Position numbers and translations under genes: made by a program. A DNA stretch of 64,000 bases from Pomphorhynchus laevis (taxonomy: Eukaryota; Acanthocephala; Palaeacanthocephala; Echinorhynchida; Pomphorhynchidae), in NCBI GenBank assembly GCA_012934845.2, contig WNNJ02002245.1, forward strand, positions 1 through 64,000, in the 5' to 3' direction. The notes beneath the pieces were generated by a model. That model ran no database searches, had not been told where the DNA came from, and saw nothing but the letters and a program-made list of their open reading frames with translations. Below are positions 60,301 through 64,000 of the stretch, piece by piece (the first letter of the stretch is position 1; the number at the start of each line of letters is the position of its first letter).

Positions 60301-62934
60301 CAAGTTTAAGAGTAAATTCAAGTGTATTTTAAAATCATAAACAGAAAAAATTAGATTTAATTATTGGTTGACATTTTAAAATTAACGTCCAATGTCAAAA
60401 AATACGATCGATTTTTGATTTTGCAGTTGCGTTCCTGAATTATTTTTTCAAAAGAAAATAAAACTATCTATGAAATAAGTTAAGCAATCGGGAAAAATAG
60501 ATAAAAACAGTAACGATTTACATGTTAATAACAAAAATCAACAATATGAATCGTTAAACTAGTATAACCTGTCCTAATATTTGTGATTTCGATATCAAAA
60601 AAAGCTTAAAATATTACTAATTTTAAAAAGTATTGCAAATATATCCAAAAGATTACAAATGGTTGTAAAGATCGTCAGTGTAAAAATTAAGAGTCACAAT
60701 CTAATCAATAACAAATACATTTGAGATCGATACGACATAAAATATACAAAGCTATTAATATTGTTGTTTGCTGCCACCTGGCAAAAATATACTCATCGAA
60801 TTAATCATTCCGAACTGATAATAATTATAATATGTCTACAAATTATTGCAAGTATCGCATCTTGCAAAAATTGTTTCTTTAATCGATAATAATAAAACGC
60901 CACTAATGATTTACCGTGGCTAATAAAAAAAATAAAATGTGAAATAGTAAATATATGAATTATAAAGATTGTAACAGCGACTTACCTCTTTAGATACTAC
61001 TAAAGGTGGCAATTTAAAGCTGCAACTTAAAGGCTCGTCGCCTATCATAAGTGATTTATGAGCTTGTACGGCATCCATATCAAACAGAAATTGACGCAAA
61101 GCAAAGGTTTTGGCAGAAGAGGCTAAACGGTCACCGTTTTCACATAGATCATCTCTTACTTTAAAAAAATGGGTTTGCAACAAAATTGAATCCTCGAATA
61201 TCTAAAATTAATAGAATTAAAGAATTAATATAATTAATTAAATGTTAATTAACAGATTTAAGACGAGTAAGATAATGGCTTGGATTGCTAAAACATTCAA
61301 AAATTGAATCGGTCAAACATAATAAACTAATTCTACTATAGTATTATAGTATTTACAAGTAATATATATGCCAAAAAATAAAAGATACACAATTTAATTG
61401 TTTTAAATACATGGTGCAAAAGGGTATTCTCTTTGAAGCTAATGATACATTCGTGTACCATTATTATATTAATCAACCACAATGGAATTAGTGCTACGTA
61501 ACGTTTCTTCGCTGTCGTTATTAAAAATTTAAGGATAATATATAGGTTTTCACAAAAACTTTAAATGAATCATAGCCTGGGATAACTAGCAAAATAAATG
61601 GTATCCAATAAATTTCACCATTCTCCTTCTTTCGGTGGCATTTATCAAGGAAACAGCATAATTCGATAATTCCTAATTGGTAACGTTTAATGAGGAAAAT
61701 ACATGTAAACAGCATAATTCGAAAATTCTTAATCCCGCTTAAGAGCAGCGGGATTAATTCTTCATCCCGCTGATATGTCGGGTAGAGGAACAAGGGCCAA
61801 AACTTGATGACATAGCAGTTCCCCCTGATGACCTCTAATTCTTATTCTGATACAACGTCTGTTGTTTATTAGTCAATTCAAAAAAATGACTTCTATTTTA
61901 AATATCCATTTTTTATTTTAACTTGATTTAAATTATAAAAAATCTAAAAACAATTATTTATTTTATTATTTAATTATTAAATTTTGCTTAGCTTTATTAT
62001 GTTTTGTTTATTTATAATTATTTTAAATATATAGACTCGGTTAGCTGATTGGATTATAGGAATTATCGTAGTTTCTCCTGATGACCCCCAATTTTTGTTA
62101 TTATGCATCGTCTCTTATTTATTATTGCATTCATAAACATTGATCTTTATTTTAAATTTTAATTTTGTAAATATAAATTATATAAAATGTTATATAATTA
62201 TTTATTATTTATCTTAATTTTTATTTATATTTATGTTTAATATTTATTTAATATTTATGTTTTATATTTATTTATGTTTAAAATACGTAGACTCGGCTAA
62301 CTGATCTGGTTTCTCAAACTGCAAAATGTCAACGCCAAAATGTGGGCAATTTTAATATTTTTATTTCTATTGTAAAAAATAGAAGTTGCATTACTAAAAC
62401 TAATTAACTTAAAATTACATAAAATGTTAATTTTTGTTTTTGATTTCTGGTAATTTCTTTTAAAGCGAGTTATCGGAATCAAGATTTGAAATTTAAAGAA
62501 CAATTGCAAGATAGTAGAGTTATTGTCACTTGTATAATAAAACTTAACAACTTGAGAAATTTATTTTTAGAAATTCAATCTCAATAATTAATATAAAAAT
62601 GACATTTAATTATGTTATACAATAATTACATTATTATATAACATTTAATTAATTTAATATTAATTAAATGTGCATATATTTAAATCTTTTAGTTAAATAC
62701 AACAATGATGTAAAATTGAATTTGCGTCATACACTGAACAACAAAGTTTAATAATCATAAAATAAAAATTATTAAATAGACAAAAGTAGATAAAAAACTT
62801 ATAACGCACGAATCAGCAAAACTAATAGGACTAAACAGAATAAATACCTGCATGTCAGCGCTAGCTACATTTCGGGCGTGATCGCATAGTTGAACAAAAT
62901 GATCTTGAAATACATCAAGACGGTGATACCGACG
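30040..62934 (-). CDS. PBRM1: Polybromo-1 orthologue, C-terminal part (21 exons)
   Basis: Subunit of the PBAF SWI/SNF chromatin-remodelling complex in the nucleus; bromodomains read acetyl-lysine, BAH and HMG parts contact partners and DNA. Visible here, in order: the last helix of the final bromodomain (exons 1-2, RLDVFQDHF, IFEDSILLQTHFFKVRDDL), BAH1 (exons 3-6, PIVCIGG, NIFVCESFY), linker, BAH2 (exons 8-12, GDFVRFKHP, HEPTRLFYRNEIL, RPTEIIESNVFICDF), HMG box (exons 15-16, CGYLLYADEMRRQML, WRNLTEEERAVFEEKAK), a Ser/Asn/Gln-rich stretch (exon 17), and the conserved tail (exons 18-20, YLKGISN, LSNWQQKI). These match vertebrate PBRM1 block by block. About 3.43 kb is coding. The 5' end lies beyond the window. 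Every splice phase agrees except exon 16 to 17. Introns range from 50 bp to about 8 kb and carry most of the repeats listed. Confidence 0.92.
30380..30745 (-). CDS. PBRM1: Polybromo exon 20
   Basis: EIHDLYAEKFKALLKN, then an acidic region (INDIDILLNDGDNVVD, VPMDVDESTC). Acceptor TTTGTAG, donor AG|GTAAAT. Confidence 0.85.
30884..31026 (-). CDS. PBRM1: Polybromo exon 19 (conserved tail)
   Basis: YLKGISNTAKPSKYLSNW and QQKINLIETAKQDV match the YLKYIEGL...SKWDQTLAARRxDV region near the PBRM1 C-terminus. Acceptor TTCAAG, donor AG|GTATTT. Confidence 0.87.
31027..32437. other. Intronic AT-rich DNA
   Basis: Apart from exon 18 (31794-31905) nothing recognisable was found. Confidence 0.5.
31794..31905 (-). 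CDS. PBRM1: Polybromo exon 18
   Basis: LRPQRPSLYQNQYISC to ERKRNHLNIYN. Acceptor ATTTAG, donor AA|GTAAGT; phase matches exons 17 and 19. Confidence 0.82.
32438..32618 (+). repeat. 181-bp repeat module, copy 1
   Basis: From CGGAAACGCCTTTTTTCACA to the CAACACCATTTAGTATA end; repeated at 32817-32997 at roughly 90% identity. Contains an 8-bp hairpin TGATGAGT/ACTCATCA. Not assigned to a family. Confidence 0.85.
32817..32997 (+). repeat. 181-bp repeat module, copy 2
   Basis: Same module, same orientation, period 379 bp. The hairpin is TGATGAAT/ACTCATCA here. A 198-bp spacer separates the copies. Confidence 0.85.
33083..33190 (+). ncRNA. Putative hammerhead ribozyme (long stem III)
   Basis: All core parts are in the right order. 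CTGACGA (33096-33102) is followed at once by stem II GTCCG (33103-33107), which pairs with CGGGC (33132-33136), directly before GAAA (33137-33140). A long imperfect stem III includes AACGGC/GCCGTT, then GTC (33173-33175) gives the cleavage site. AGGGT (33176-33180) pairs with GCCTT (33091-33095) as stem I. A competing hairpin (TTGGTAG/CTACCAA enclosing GTCAG/CTGAC) is also possible. It sits in a ~260-bp block with no coding potential, probably the leader of an unknown retroelement. Confidence 0.55.
33427..33723. repeat. Palindrome with 111-bp arms and 75-bp spacer
   Basis: The arms 33427-33537 and 33613-33723 look like exact reverse complements by eye, starting AAAGGTTTGATTCAACC. The right arm ends against the long (TA)n tract. 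The left arm and spacer carry a complete hammerhead on the minus strand; the right arm carries only its 3' half. It fits an inverted double insertion of a Penelope terminal repeat or a retrozyme. Confidence 0.9.
33500..33565 (-). ncRNA. Hammerhead ribozyme, type I, short stem III
   Basis: Minus strand: CTGATGA (33546-33540), stem II GGCTT CTCA AAGCC (33539-33526, partly overlapping loop), GAAA (33525-33522), stem III CGG-TACG-CCG (33521-33512) capped by a UNCG-type loop, then the GTC cleavage triplet ending at 33510. Stem I is TGCAA (33551-33547) with TTGCA (33509-33505), with a further CAC/GTG after an internal loop. Every conserved core base is present. Type I hammerheads with a tiny stem III are typical of Penelope-like elements and animal retrozymes. 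Confidence 0.85.
33724..33800. repeat. (TA)n microsatellite
   Basis: About 75 bp of uninterrupted AT dinucleotides next to the hammerhead palindrome. Confidence 0.95.
33818..33907 (+). repeat. ~90-bp direct repeat, copy 1
   Basis: AACGCATTCTTTTTATAATC to CACACACGCAACA; a diverged copy is at 34195-34298. Confidence 0.75.
34195..34298 (+). repeat. ~90-bp direct repeat, copy 2
   Basis: Matches 33818-33907 with scattered changes and a 12-base insertion (ATATATAGAATA). Offset 377 bp, close to the 379-bp period of the 181-bp modules, which may be coincidence. Confidence 0.7.
34300..35850 (-). mobile_element. LINE D, decayed, split by a polybromo exon copy
   Basis: Minus strand from the 5' side: HFRGIIN and CNGKSAGVNEI (about 35750-35580, the GKAPGxDEI finger block), a KLPGDWHSWG block, VFCRYGEDVRQGTRYYLW (palm), VGLRQNCPLSPLLFLVY, FFTGDVVLLA (position of YADDxVLLA, active-site residues altered). 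Then, after a 233-bp interruption, EIIKSKTVSMFS and LSLSSYLTSLMGMSF (post-palm and C-terminal blocks, 34640-34320). The order is that of an APE-type LINE; the clade is unassigned. Confidence 0.75.
34679..34911 (-). repeat. Duplicated polybromo exon 17 segment inside LINE D
   Basis: About 85% identical to 36878-37086, same orientation. It includes exon 17's 5' 130 bp, its acceptor (ATTAG) and ~80 bp of upstream intron. The frame from the acceptor stays open: PVVKMPAADSRSAYSNQP to VVLDSAQRLSNSET, then TAA. It has five extra codons after the acceptor compared with exon 17. It lies between RT blocks of LINE D. Confidence 0.85.
35962..35990 (+). ncRNA. Relic minimal hammerhead of a Penelope 3' end
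   Basis: CTGATGA, one T, stem GATAGC/GCTATC (six perfect pairs, loop AGTAG) and GAAA, followed by ATTCG where active Penelope ends read CGTC. The cleavage part is lost, so it is likely inactive. No Penelope coding sequence was seen beside it. Confidence 0.45.
36000..36377. other. Intronic DNA, nothing recognised
   Basis: Holds a short inverted pair GCTTCTGTAA/TTACAGAAGC near 36140-36175. No coding potential. Confidence 0.4.
36378..37007 (-). CDS. PBRM1: Polybromo exon 17 (Ser/Asn/Gln-rich)
   Basis: About 210 codons: PAAGRSAYSNQPANSL, SAQRLQNSIAVSTGACIGG, then a low-complexity Asn/Ser/Gln/Thr stretch, ending LIEIQSPG. Acceptor GACTAG, donor CAG|GTTGGT. It needs one base from the previous exon, whereas the canonical exon 16 donor leaves none. 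Its 5' half and upstream intron are duplicated at 34679-34911. Confidence 0.87.
37090..40387. other. Intronic AT-rich DNA
   Basis: No exon or element could be supported. A frame at 39742-39930 (minus) looks protein-like in part but has no splice site in a usable phase. Confidence 0.45.
40388..40627. repeat. 240-bp foldback element
   Basis: Two ~118-bp arms are near-perfect reverse complements with essentially no spacer; the centre is AGCCCCTAATGGGGCT near 40508. The outer parts (GAAATTTCA...AAAAC) diverge a little. It looks like a foldback/MITE-type insertion in the polybromo intron. On transcription it would form a very long hairpin. Confidence 0.85.
41104..41485 (+). mobile_element. Solitary Naiad 3' tail (copy 2)
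   Basis: Starts ATGGATGGATAATAAATAA, the last codons and stop of the Naiad RT, and continues through the structured block (41160-41290) to ACGTATACTCAGTTAGC. It is the same 3' tail as at 8075-8450 but without the coding region: an extreme 5' truncation. Confidence 0.85.
41554..41691 (-). CDS. PBRM1: Polybromo exon 16 (HMG box end)
   Basis: 46 codons: WRNLTEEERAVFEEKAK is HMG helix 3, then LPQHVQANTFMGPV and NNVVSSQN. Acceptor AATTTAG, donor AAT|GTAAGT at phase 0; a second GT four bases later (GTACTG) would instead give the phase exon 17 needs. The preceding intron of ~8.1 kb is filled by family A LINEs and a gag fossil. Confidence 0.9.
41937..41948 (+). repeat. Target-site duplication of A7, left
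   Basis: ACAATAAGTGGC, identical to 44436-44447. Confidence 0.9.
42244..43206 (+). CDS. LINE A7 endonuclease/linker frame
   Basis: 320 open codons: MLLGDFNDRTGRW, TTNSLLDILLLHKMW (endonuclease end), then the EN-RT linker to LASPSDIAEINISRRVF, ending in a T run where the frame is lost just before the RT. About 120 bp separates it from the RT piece. Confidence 0.8.
   Translation: MGSGYDMLLGDFNDRTGRWINAALRRARIDYLIHKPPSPTFHCSTTNSLLDILLLHKMWLLKPICTEQSRQQQTTSHDLIRWRLEDDTLLRRRFHFDSIRVAFFQAAIQLFPRIGIESLTEFNSYLSSQATAILSTTYKGRIYNPTPTKLKVLAKMLHLPNLSVSARHILSNEYWSSRYRLQLSRDRASIAHQNPSQASFWKIFKKEKFVCWKDRALVWIGSIGLDKVLEESLSLHNYGATHSTQPIPPWCDFRSRDLSVTDILNSWGPLPGTSKSHAPLTTRVCQLLTYSQRKEVAITMLLASPSDIAEINISRRVFFT
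43325..44296 (+). CDS. LINE A7 reverse transcriptase frame
   Basis: 323 open codons: FHGFVKGRSVHSAIGE, AVFLDFSAAFDRISIPF, ITGVHQGSPLSPILY (His where A5 has Pro), VVYADDTTALFSGR, VKYLGFTVTVNWS and a C-terminus running to WCGEGLRSLWT. A one-codon deletion (FNFKRD for FKNFKRD) keeps the frame. More diverged from A5/A6 than those are from each other. Confidence 0.82.
   Translation: MIPPSFHGFVKGRSVHSAIGEVHQFCQDNSHQLAVAVFLDFSAAFDRISIPFVISSLRSLGLPARIVNRVEILLYTKRFYYEDDPDARQFYPITGVHQGSPLSPILYLAASIVLFNFKRDQHLVVYADDTTALFSGRRCKDVISDISRFFLRLKDQLPPSNLILNSSKSQVVVFNGVPATKKKLKRLALSTLSSILQHQPLPIFTSRVKYLGFTVTVNWSAKADLDRLKRILKKARWALKRAQHLSLNGITRVRLWGTWAISGLVFFSRGRPPEQRLRFLKLLISRLPTIVRLDWTLRCVRDPEWFSQRATRWCGEGLRSLWT
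44436..44447 (+). repeat. Target-site duplication of A7, right
   Basis: ACAATAAGTGGC after the CTTACTTACTTACAT tail. Confidence 0.9.
44560..45315 (+). mobile_element. Ty3/Gypsy-type LTR retrotransposon gag fossil
   Basis: Plus-strand frames encode a gag-like region: a capsid-like segment with an Rxxxx...W(I)AExRxLAxxCxF arrangement, then a nucleocapsid-like tail with two zinc-knuckle motifs (about 45205-45310). It is broken in several places and no pol, protease or LTR was found beside it. An old, partial copy in the polybromo intron, between LINE copies A7 and A8. Confidence 0.7.
45340..45405 (+). mobile_element. Family A LINE 3' end, extreme truncation
   Basis: GACTAACTACTTTTGCATGT and a CCTTATTATTA tail resemble the last ~60 bp of family A copies. 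It adjoins the end of the gag fossil. Confidence 0.5.
45580..46254 (+). CDS. LINE A8 ORF1 frame (zinc knuckles)
   Basis: 224 codons: LVNLVIIRLLQPFERNN, LKINNFPPFNTDDDL, IPVAFCSTAVDQAECL, then knuckles YPHCNVCHFWGHWSSNC and CEVCSFSDVYERKC; the frame shifts before the third knuckle. The best-preserved ORF1 N-terminal half in the window. Confidence 0.8.
   Translation: MPKLVNLVIIRLLQPFERNNLFNILLREFTSAYKKRIIFNLIKHLDSDIGISFSSPDLEAAYLKFFVNHLKEFGTTTYRPIHVTLKINNFPPFNTDDDLEDLTSEYKIHNICPMVGKKGQPIPVAFCSTAVDQAECLAKSKSNPFFGYKHYFTLIDADDLTYPHCNVCHFWGHWSSNCIRPRECEVCSFSDVYERKCALLLNVPIALVSTRSGQEDVLSSKNIS
47687..48055 (+). pseudogene. LINE A8 ORF2 fragments
   Basis: EN-RT linker FKKDKFVCWKEKALRW to LASPSDVAGINISCR. 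RT blocks continue in other frames at 48267-48974 (VVYADDTTALFSGRRC near 48530, VKYLGFTITVNWSAKADL near 48780). Multiple stops and shifts. Confidence 0.8.
49261..49837. other. Intronic AT-rich DNA
   Basis: Nothing recognisable between LINE A8 and polybromo exon 15. Confidence 0.5.
49838..49963 (-). CDS. PBRM1: Polybromo exon 15 (HMG box)
   Basis: 42 codons: a basic lead KSKKSNRSP, then CGYLLYADEMRRQML and YPGANYSALSRKIGEQ, the first two helices of an HMG box (compare SGYILFSSEMRxxI, YSFGELSRLVG). Acceptor AATTAG, donor CAA|GTAAGA. Confidence 0.92.
50017..50121 (-). CDS. PBRM1: Polybromo exon 14 (linker before HMG box)
   Basis: 35 codons: NSCENSLFLGTDADANAL to GFKAARV. Acceptor TCTCTACAG chosen over the nearer GAATAG because only it keeps phase 0 with exon 13. 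Donor GTG|GTATTT. Confidence 0.8.
51315..51527 (-). CDS. PBRM1: Polybromo exon 13 (linker)
   Basis: 71 codons from VASPHLLRAEADPSLD to TADGTLMSGSK; no domain. Acceptor TTCAATAG, donor AAG|GTGAAA. Phase 0/0. Confidence 0.82.
51578..51649 (-). CDS. PBRM1: Polybromo exon 12
   Basis: 24 codons: RPRVGLKVTEDEILYLKKE and ICPPK, matching SAKVVDDEIYYFRKPIVPQK. Acceptor CATTTAG, donor AAG|GTTTTG; the next intron is only 50 bp. Confidence 0.87.
52941..53038 (-). CDS. PBRM1: Polybromo exon 11 (BAH2 end)
   Basis: RPTEIIESNVFICDFKYF and EDKTIRRLRRTLK correspond to RPTEIPENDILLCESRY and DKQMKKFKGLK. Acceptor ATTTAG, donor AAG|GTGAGT. Confidence 0.92.
53096..53271 (-). CDS. PBRM1: Polybromo exon 10 (BAH2)
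   Basis: GNCFTKGPYYVPTVY, PHEPTRLFYRNEILRYD and DVIDKCAILDMKKY match GPxFIHPxxxxHEPTxMFYKxEVF and ILGKCAVLxFxDF of PBRM1 BAH2. Acceptor TTGCAG, donor CT|GTAAGT. Confidence 0.92.
54662..54740 (-). CDS. PBRM1: Polybromo exon 9 (BAH2)
   Basis: GDFVRFKHPDCSEPF and VLEVSTIWKDT: the VGDxVxI and RIEKVW strands of BAH2. Acceptor GCGTAG, donor AAG|GTAAAC. Confidence 0.87.
54816..54897 (-). CDS. PBRM1: Polybromo exon 8 (linker/BAH2 start)
   Basis: EIPCENEGSDGNRNF and EQVFVNQEYYKL, matching the xGxxYFEQLxxNDxxLK lead into BAH2. Acceptor TATATAG, donor AG|GTAAAC leaving one base. Confidence 0.85.
54973..55119 (-). CDS. PBRM1: Polybromo exon 7 (linker)
   Basis: 49 codons: VWQSSTYYDELLCTPVHPP to NERNWPTSVIHKQPE, between the BAH domains. 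Acceptor AATTTAG, donor GAG|GTTAGT. Confidence 0.85.
55204..55278 (-). CDS. PBRM1: Polybromo exon 6 (BAH1 end)
   Basis: 25 codons: GIPEENIFVCESFYHTTKK then QFRKLK, equal to the EDVFVCESRYxxxTKxFKKIK block. Acceptor TTCTTCAG, donor AAG|GTATAC. Confidence 0.9.
56679..56780 (-). CDS. PBRM1: Polybromo exon 5 (BAH1)
   Basis: 34 codons: EIFLCEVEDAVPIDCVEC and CHVAYIKDFKSNLYK, the EVF...VPVxxILGKCVVMxxKxY part of BAH1. Acceptor ACGTAG, donor AAG|GTAAAA. Confidence 0.87.
56836..56974 (-). CDS. PBRM1: Polybromo exon 4 (BAH1)
   Basis: AKVFSPIVCIGGFRQL, PAIHFVQPCQISY and SPAHRFLKK line up with the PxIVCIERLW and ATRKFLEKEV blocks of PBRM1 BAH1. Acceptor CAACAG, donor AAA|GTTTGT. The partner codon is completed by exon 3. 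Confidence 0.82.
57037..57110 (-). CDS. PBRM1: Polybromo exon 3 (BAH1 start)
   Basis: EFHILEAQTSLG then ILRIGYFVKLKE; the IGxxVxL strand opens the first BAH domain. Acceptor TTTGCAG, donor AC|GTATGC. Confidence 0.82.
57276..57318. repeat. (TA)n microsatellite
   Basis: About 42 bp of AT dinucleotides, roughly 60 bp before the 3' end of LINE C. Confidence 0.9.
57506..58045 (-). pseudogene. LINE C RT C-terminal part (shifted frame)
   Basis: GLCYSAAEYAAPVWSGSTHV, LNEAMRLISGAIRPT, LPVLSGIPPADIRRDA and a thumb-like end, the usual C-terminal region of this LINE type, in a frame shifted from the main RT piece. Confidence 0.8.
57913..58830 (-). CDS. LINE C reverse transcriptase frame
   Basis: 305 codons: FERVILRRITPYID, NEQAGFRKGISTVDQI, AVFIDLSAAYDTVW, LNNGLPHGSVLSPLLFNLY (His for the usual Gln), and KYIYADGMAILSTG, where the catalytic YADD has become YADG. 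Then YLGVTLDRTL and LRTSVLA. A frame change near 58000 moves the rest (CYSAAEYAAPVWSGS, RLISGAIRPT) to the overlapping frame ending at 57506. Inactive because of the Asp loss. Confidence 0.85.
   Translation of the reverse strand: MLSVTLKVFERVILRRITPYIDICLPNEQAGFRKGISTVDQIISLTEDIKCAFERNDKAGAVFIDLSAAYDTVWIKGLTFKLSQCLPSPHMIRLIIDIFSNRRLRVQLGGKLSRARKLNNGLPHGSVLSPLLFNLYTSDIPMTSAKKYIYADGMAILSTGHKIAPLSKTLSADISILSGYFKKWNLRLNIDKTVVSLFHLNNSQVDATLNVSLDGTRLPNVKYPTYLGVTLDRTLCYRQHIESISGKVRSRCNIIRRLVGINWGSSFHTLRTSVLAYVTRLLNMRPRYGLEAHMSRKLTQVSTRQ
58906..60021 (-). CDS. LINE C endonuclease end and linker
   Basis: 371 codons: VYCGDFNSHHTSWGYS (catalytic Asp/Asn box), NTYTNPDLCFTS, HRPIILHYS (final His box), a basic linker, and the RT lead LKLNRAPRPDRIHPEFL (usually GxAPGxDxIxxE, the Gly is lost). 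It stops at TGA where a Trp codon is expected (KQ-W-RAS), after which the same frame continues into the RT. Confidence 0.82.
   Translation of the reverse strand: MTTYRNDHIEVCSIIPYHSHPSVYCGDFNSHHTSWGYSTKDCNGELVMQWASLLDLTLIYDNKQPKSFHSAIWNTYTNPDLCFTSNSSNHRHWVTPERTVLGPFPRSQHRPIILHYSAAIEPFTSLPLRRWNFRRANWSSYSSLVHNQINKLPNPMSENLSASYQQFCDTIYAAASISIPRGVRTRYIPCWNKQCDALYDRFVESVNDLERGALADELFQLINDLRRERWTQTVEGIDMKHSSRQAWSTLNRLTGRLGIPSENQQPSGISANSIAQRLALLSKPCNPSKSADRKVIHDTKSLWKACPISPEITSDILQEEISEALNSLKLNRAPRPDRIHPEFLANLPKSALIWLALYVASCMKQQRIPKQ
60031..60985. other. Intronic AT-rich DNA
   Basis: No exon or element seen between LINE C and polybromo exon 2. Confidence 0.5.
60986..61201 (-). CDS. PBRM1: Polybromo exon 2 (bromodomain end and linker)
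   Basis: 72 codons: IFEDSILLQTHFFKVRDDLC closes the bromodomain, then a linker with DEPLSCSFKLPPLVVSKE. Acceptor ATTTTAG, donor GAG|GTAAGT. Phase 0/0. Confidence 0.9.
61202..61759. other. Intronic AT-rich DNA
   Basis: No exon or clear element; a short inverted pair around 61730-61755 (ATCCCGCT / AGCGGGAT) lies just before the Naiad tail. Confidence 0.45.
61760..62045 (+). mobile_element. Naiad 3' tail (copy 3)
   Basis: CCCGCTGATATGTCGGGTAG, CATAGCAGTTCC, CTGATGACCTCTAATTCTTA, TGATACAACGTCTGTTGTTT and the AT-rich tail to ATAGACTCGGTTAGCTGAT. Same tail as at 41104 and 8075 but with decayed stems. Confidence 0.8.
62046..62308 (+). mobile_element. Naiad 3' tail (copy 4, tandem)
   Basis: TTTCTCCTGATGACCCCCAA, then the AT-rich tail to ACGTAGACTCGGCTAACTGA. 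A shorter copy directly behind copy 3, the tandem arrangement often seen in Penelope-like elements. Confidence 0.7.
62309..62847. other. Intronic AT-rich DNA
   Basis: Nothing recognisable. Confidence 0.5.
62848..62934 (-). CDS. PBRM1: Polybromo exon 1 of window (bromodomain end)
   Basis: 29 codons, RRYHRLDVFQDHFVQLC to SADMQ, matching the xRLDxxQxDxF segment of the last bromodomain. Acceptor GCTGTAG above 62934, donor CAG|GTATTT. Phase 0 at both ends. Confidence 0.88.
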
Positions 62935-64000
62935 CTACAGCAAAACAATACATGATTTACAAACAAAAGTTTAATTTAATTTTGCATCAAAAAACCCCAA
63001 AGCATTGTAGAGGAAAGTTGGATATACAAATTTAAGTATCTAAAAATGTAAAAATGATAACTATTTTGCATTTTTATGTAAAATCAAAATTTGAAATATG
63101 CGTTCATAGATAAAAATTTGCATACAATATTCTGGGCAAATTTATAAACGTAAAGATAGGCGTACAATACCGTTTAATTCACAAGTGTAGGAGCGCTCAA
63201 GTTTTTAAGATTTCTGTATAGTACACTGATTAAAAACTGTAAATAATAATAATTCAACGAATTAAGCAACGCCTACATGCAAAAGAACAAGTACGAAATA
63301 TAAATAAGCATTGATGTTACAAATGTCAATATTATATAGAATCACTGTACAATATTTAGAAATAAAAACAATGAAATACATGAGTTTTGTAATAAAAAAT
63401 ATTGAATAAAGGATATGTAAATGCGTTAAGTGAATTCTTTAATACGTGATGACAATATTGAATATAAAATGAGAAAATTTACTTTAACCAGGTGTTTATA
63501 CAAAAGCATCAGTAATTAAATGTGTAAGAGCAAGACACTTTTAAGTCAGAAAAAGGTAAAAATGAGGTACAGTCACGATGTATTATATTTATAACAAAAT
63601 TCACATTAGATTTAATGGTTCGCAAACGTTTTCTTACTTATAATTGTTTTTAGTATCGCTTAGCACAACTTCAAATCAAGAAAAACATTTATAGTTTATG
63701 ACAATATTATCCGTCATATGTATGATTAATTTAAGCACGCGGTTTCTTAGGTTGCATATTCAATGTTTTGGAAAACTCTGTGAAAACTAAGTGAATTCGA
63801 ATGTGAATTATTTATTACGACAATGTGAATTTGGCAAGAAATCAACTTTTGCTGGGAGTGCACCGAAAAGTCATGTATTTTAGTAATGTTTTAATATTTT
63901 TGTTTATCAAAATATTAAATATTTATATTTTTATATTTAAAGAAATGATATTTTCATTATTATTAAAATATATAAATTTAAACATAAATATTTTATTATT
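62935..64000. other. Intronic AT-rich DNA to window end
   Basis: Upstream intron of polybromo; no further exon was found before base 64000. Confidence 0.5.

Noticed and set aside
1-64000. CRISPR arrays, operons, bacterial ribosome-binding sites, tRNA genes
   Set aside because: The DNA is eukaryotic; no array, tRNA cloverleaf or prokaryotic signal was seen.

Overview
The window is animal nuclear DNA from an invertebrate: AT-rich, with spliced genes and a dense load of retrotransposons. The phylum cannot be fixed from the sequence alone. One host gene dominates the right half. On the minus strand, 21 exons between 62934 and 30040 encode the C-terminal ~1,140 residues of a polybromo-1 (PBRM1/BAF180) orthologue: the end of the last bromodomain, two BAH domains, an HMG box, a Ser/Asn/Gln-rich stretch and the conserved C-terminal region, ending in a stop at 30040. 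The 5' part of the gene, with the other bromodomains, lies beyond base 64000. All exon phases agree except at one junction (exon 16 to 17).

The left half (1-30000) is almost wholly mobile DNA. From left to right it holds: inverted Penelope-like fragments (1-2650); an orphan exon-like ORF (3684-3853); a minus-strand fragment of a Jockey-like LINE here called family A (copy A1) against a CR1-like LINE 3' end (4900-6960); a Naiad-like Penelope element with the endonuclease ahead of the reverse transcriptase (8075-11000); two family A copies head to head (A3 minus, A4 plus, 10980-17320); an old LINE on the minus strand (17860-20720); and two young family A copies, A5 (22203-24097, internally deleted) and A6 (24189-28080, nearly full length), each with clear target-site duplications.

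The introns of polybromo are also full of elements. The 36.4-31.9 kb intron holds two hammerhead-ribozyme-like sequences, a 111-bp-arm palindrome, repeated modules, and a LINE copy interrupted by a duplicated piece of polybromo's own exon 17. The 41.5-37.0 kb intron holds a 240-bp foldback and a solitary Naiad 3' tail. The 49.8-41.7 kb intron holds family A copies A7 and A8 and a Ty3/Gypsy gag fossil. The 61.0-57.1 kb intron holds another LINE. The Naiad tail occurs four times in the window.

The most interesting material is the Penelope/ribozyme set: the permuted-domain Naiad, its 3' tail with covarying stems, and the hammerheads near 33 kb.
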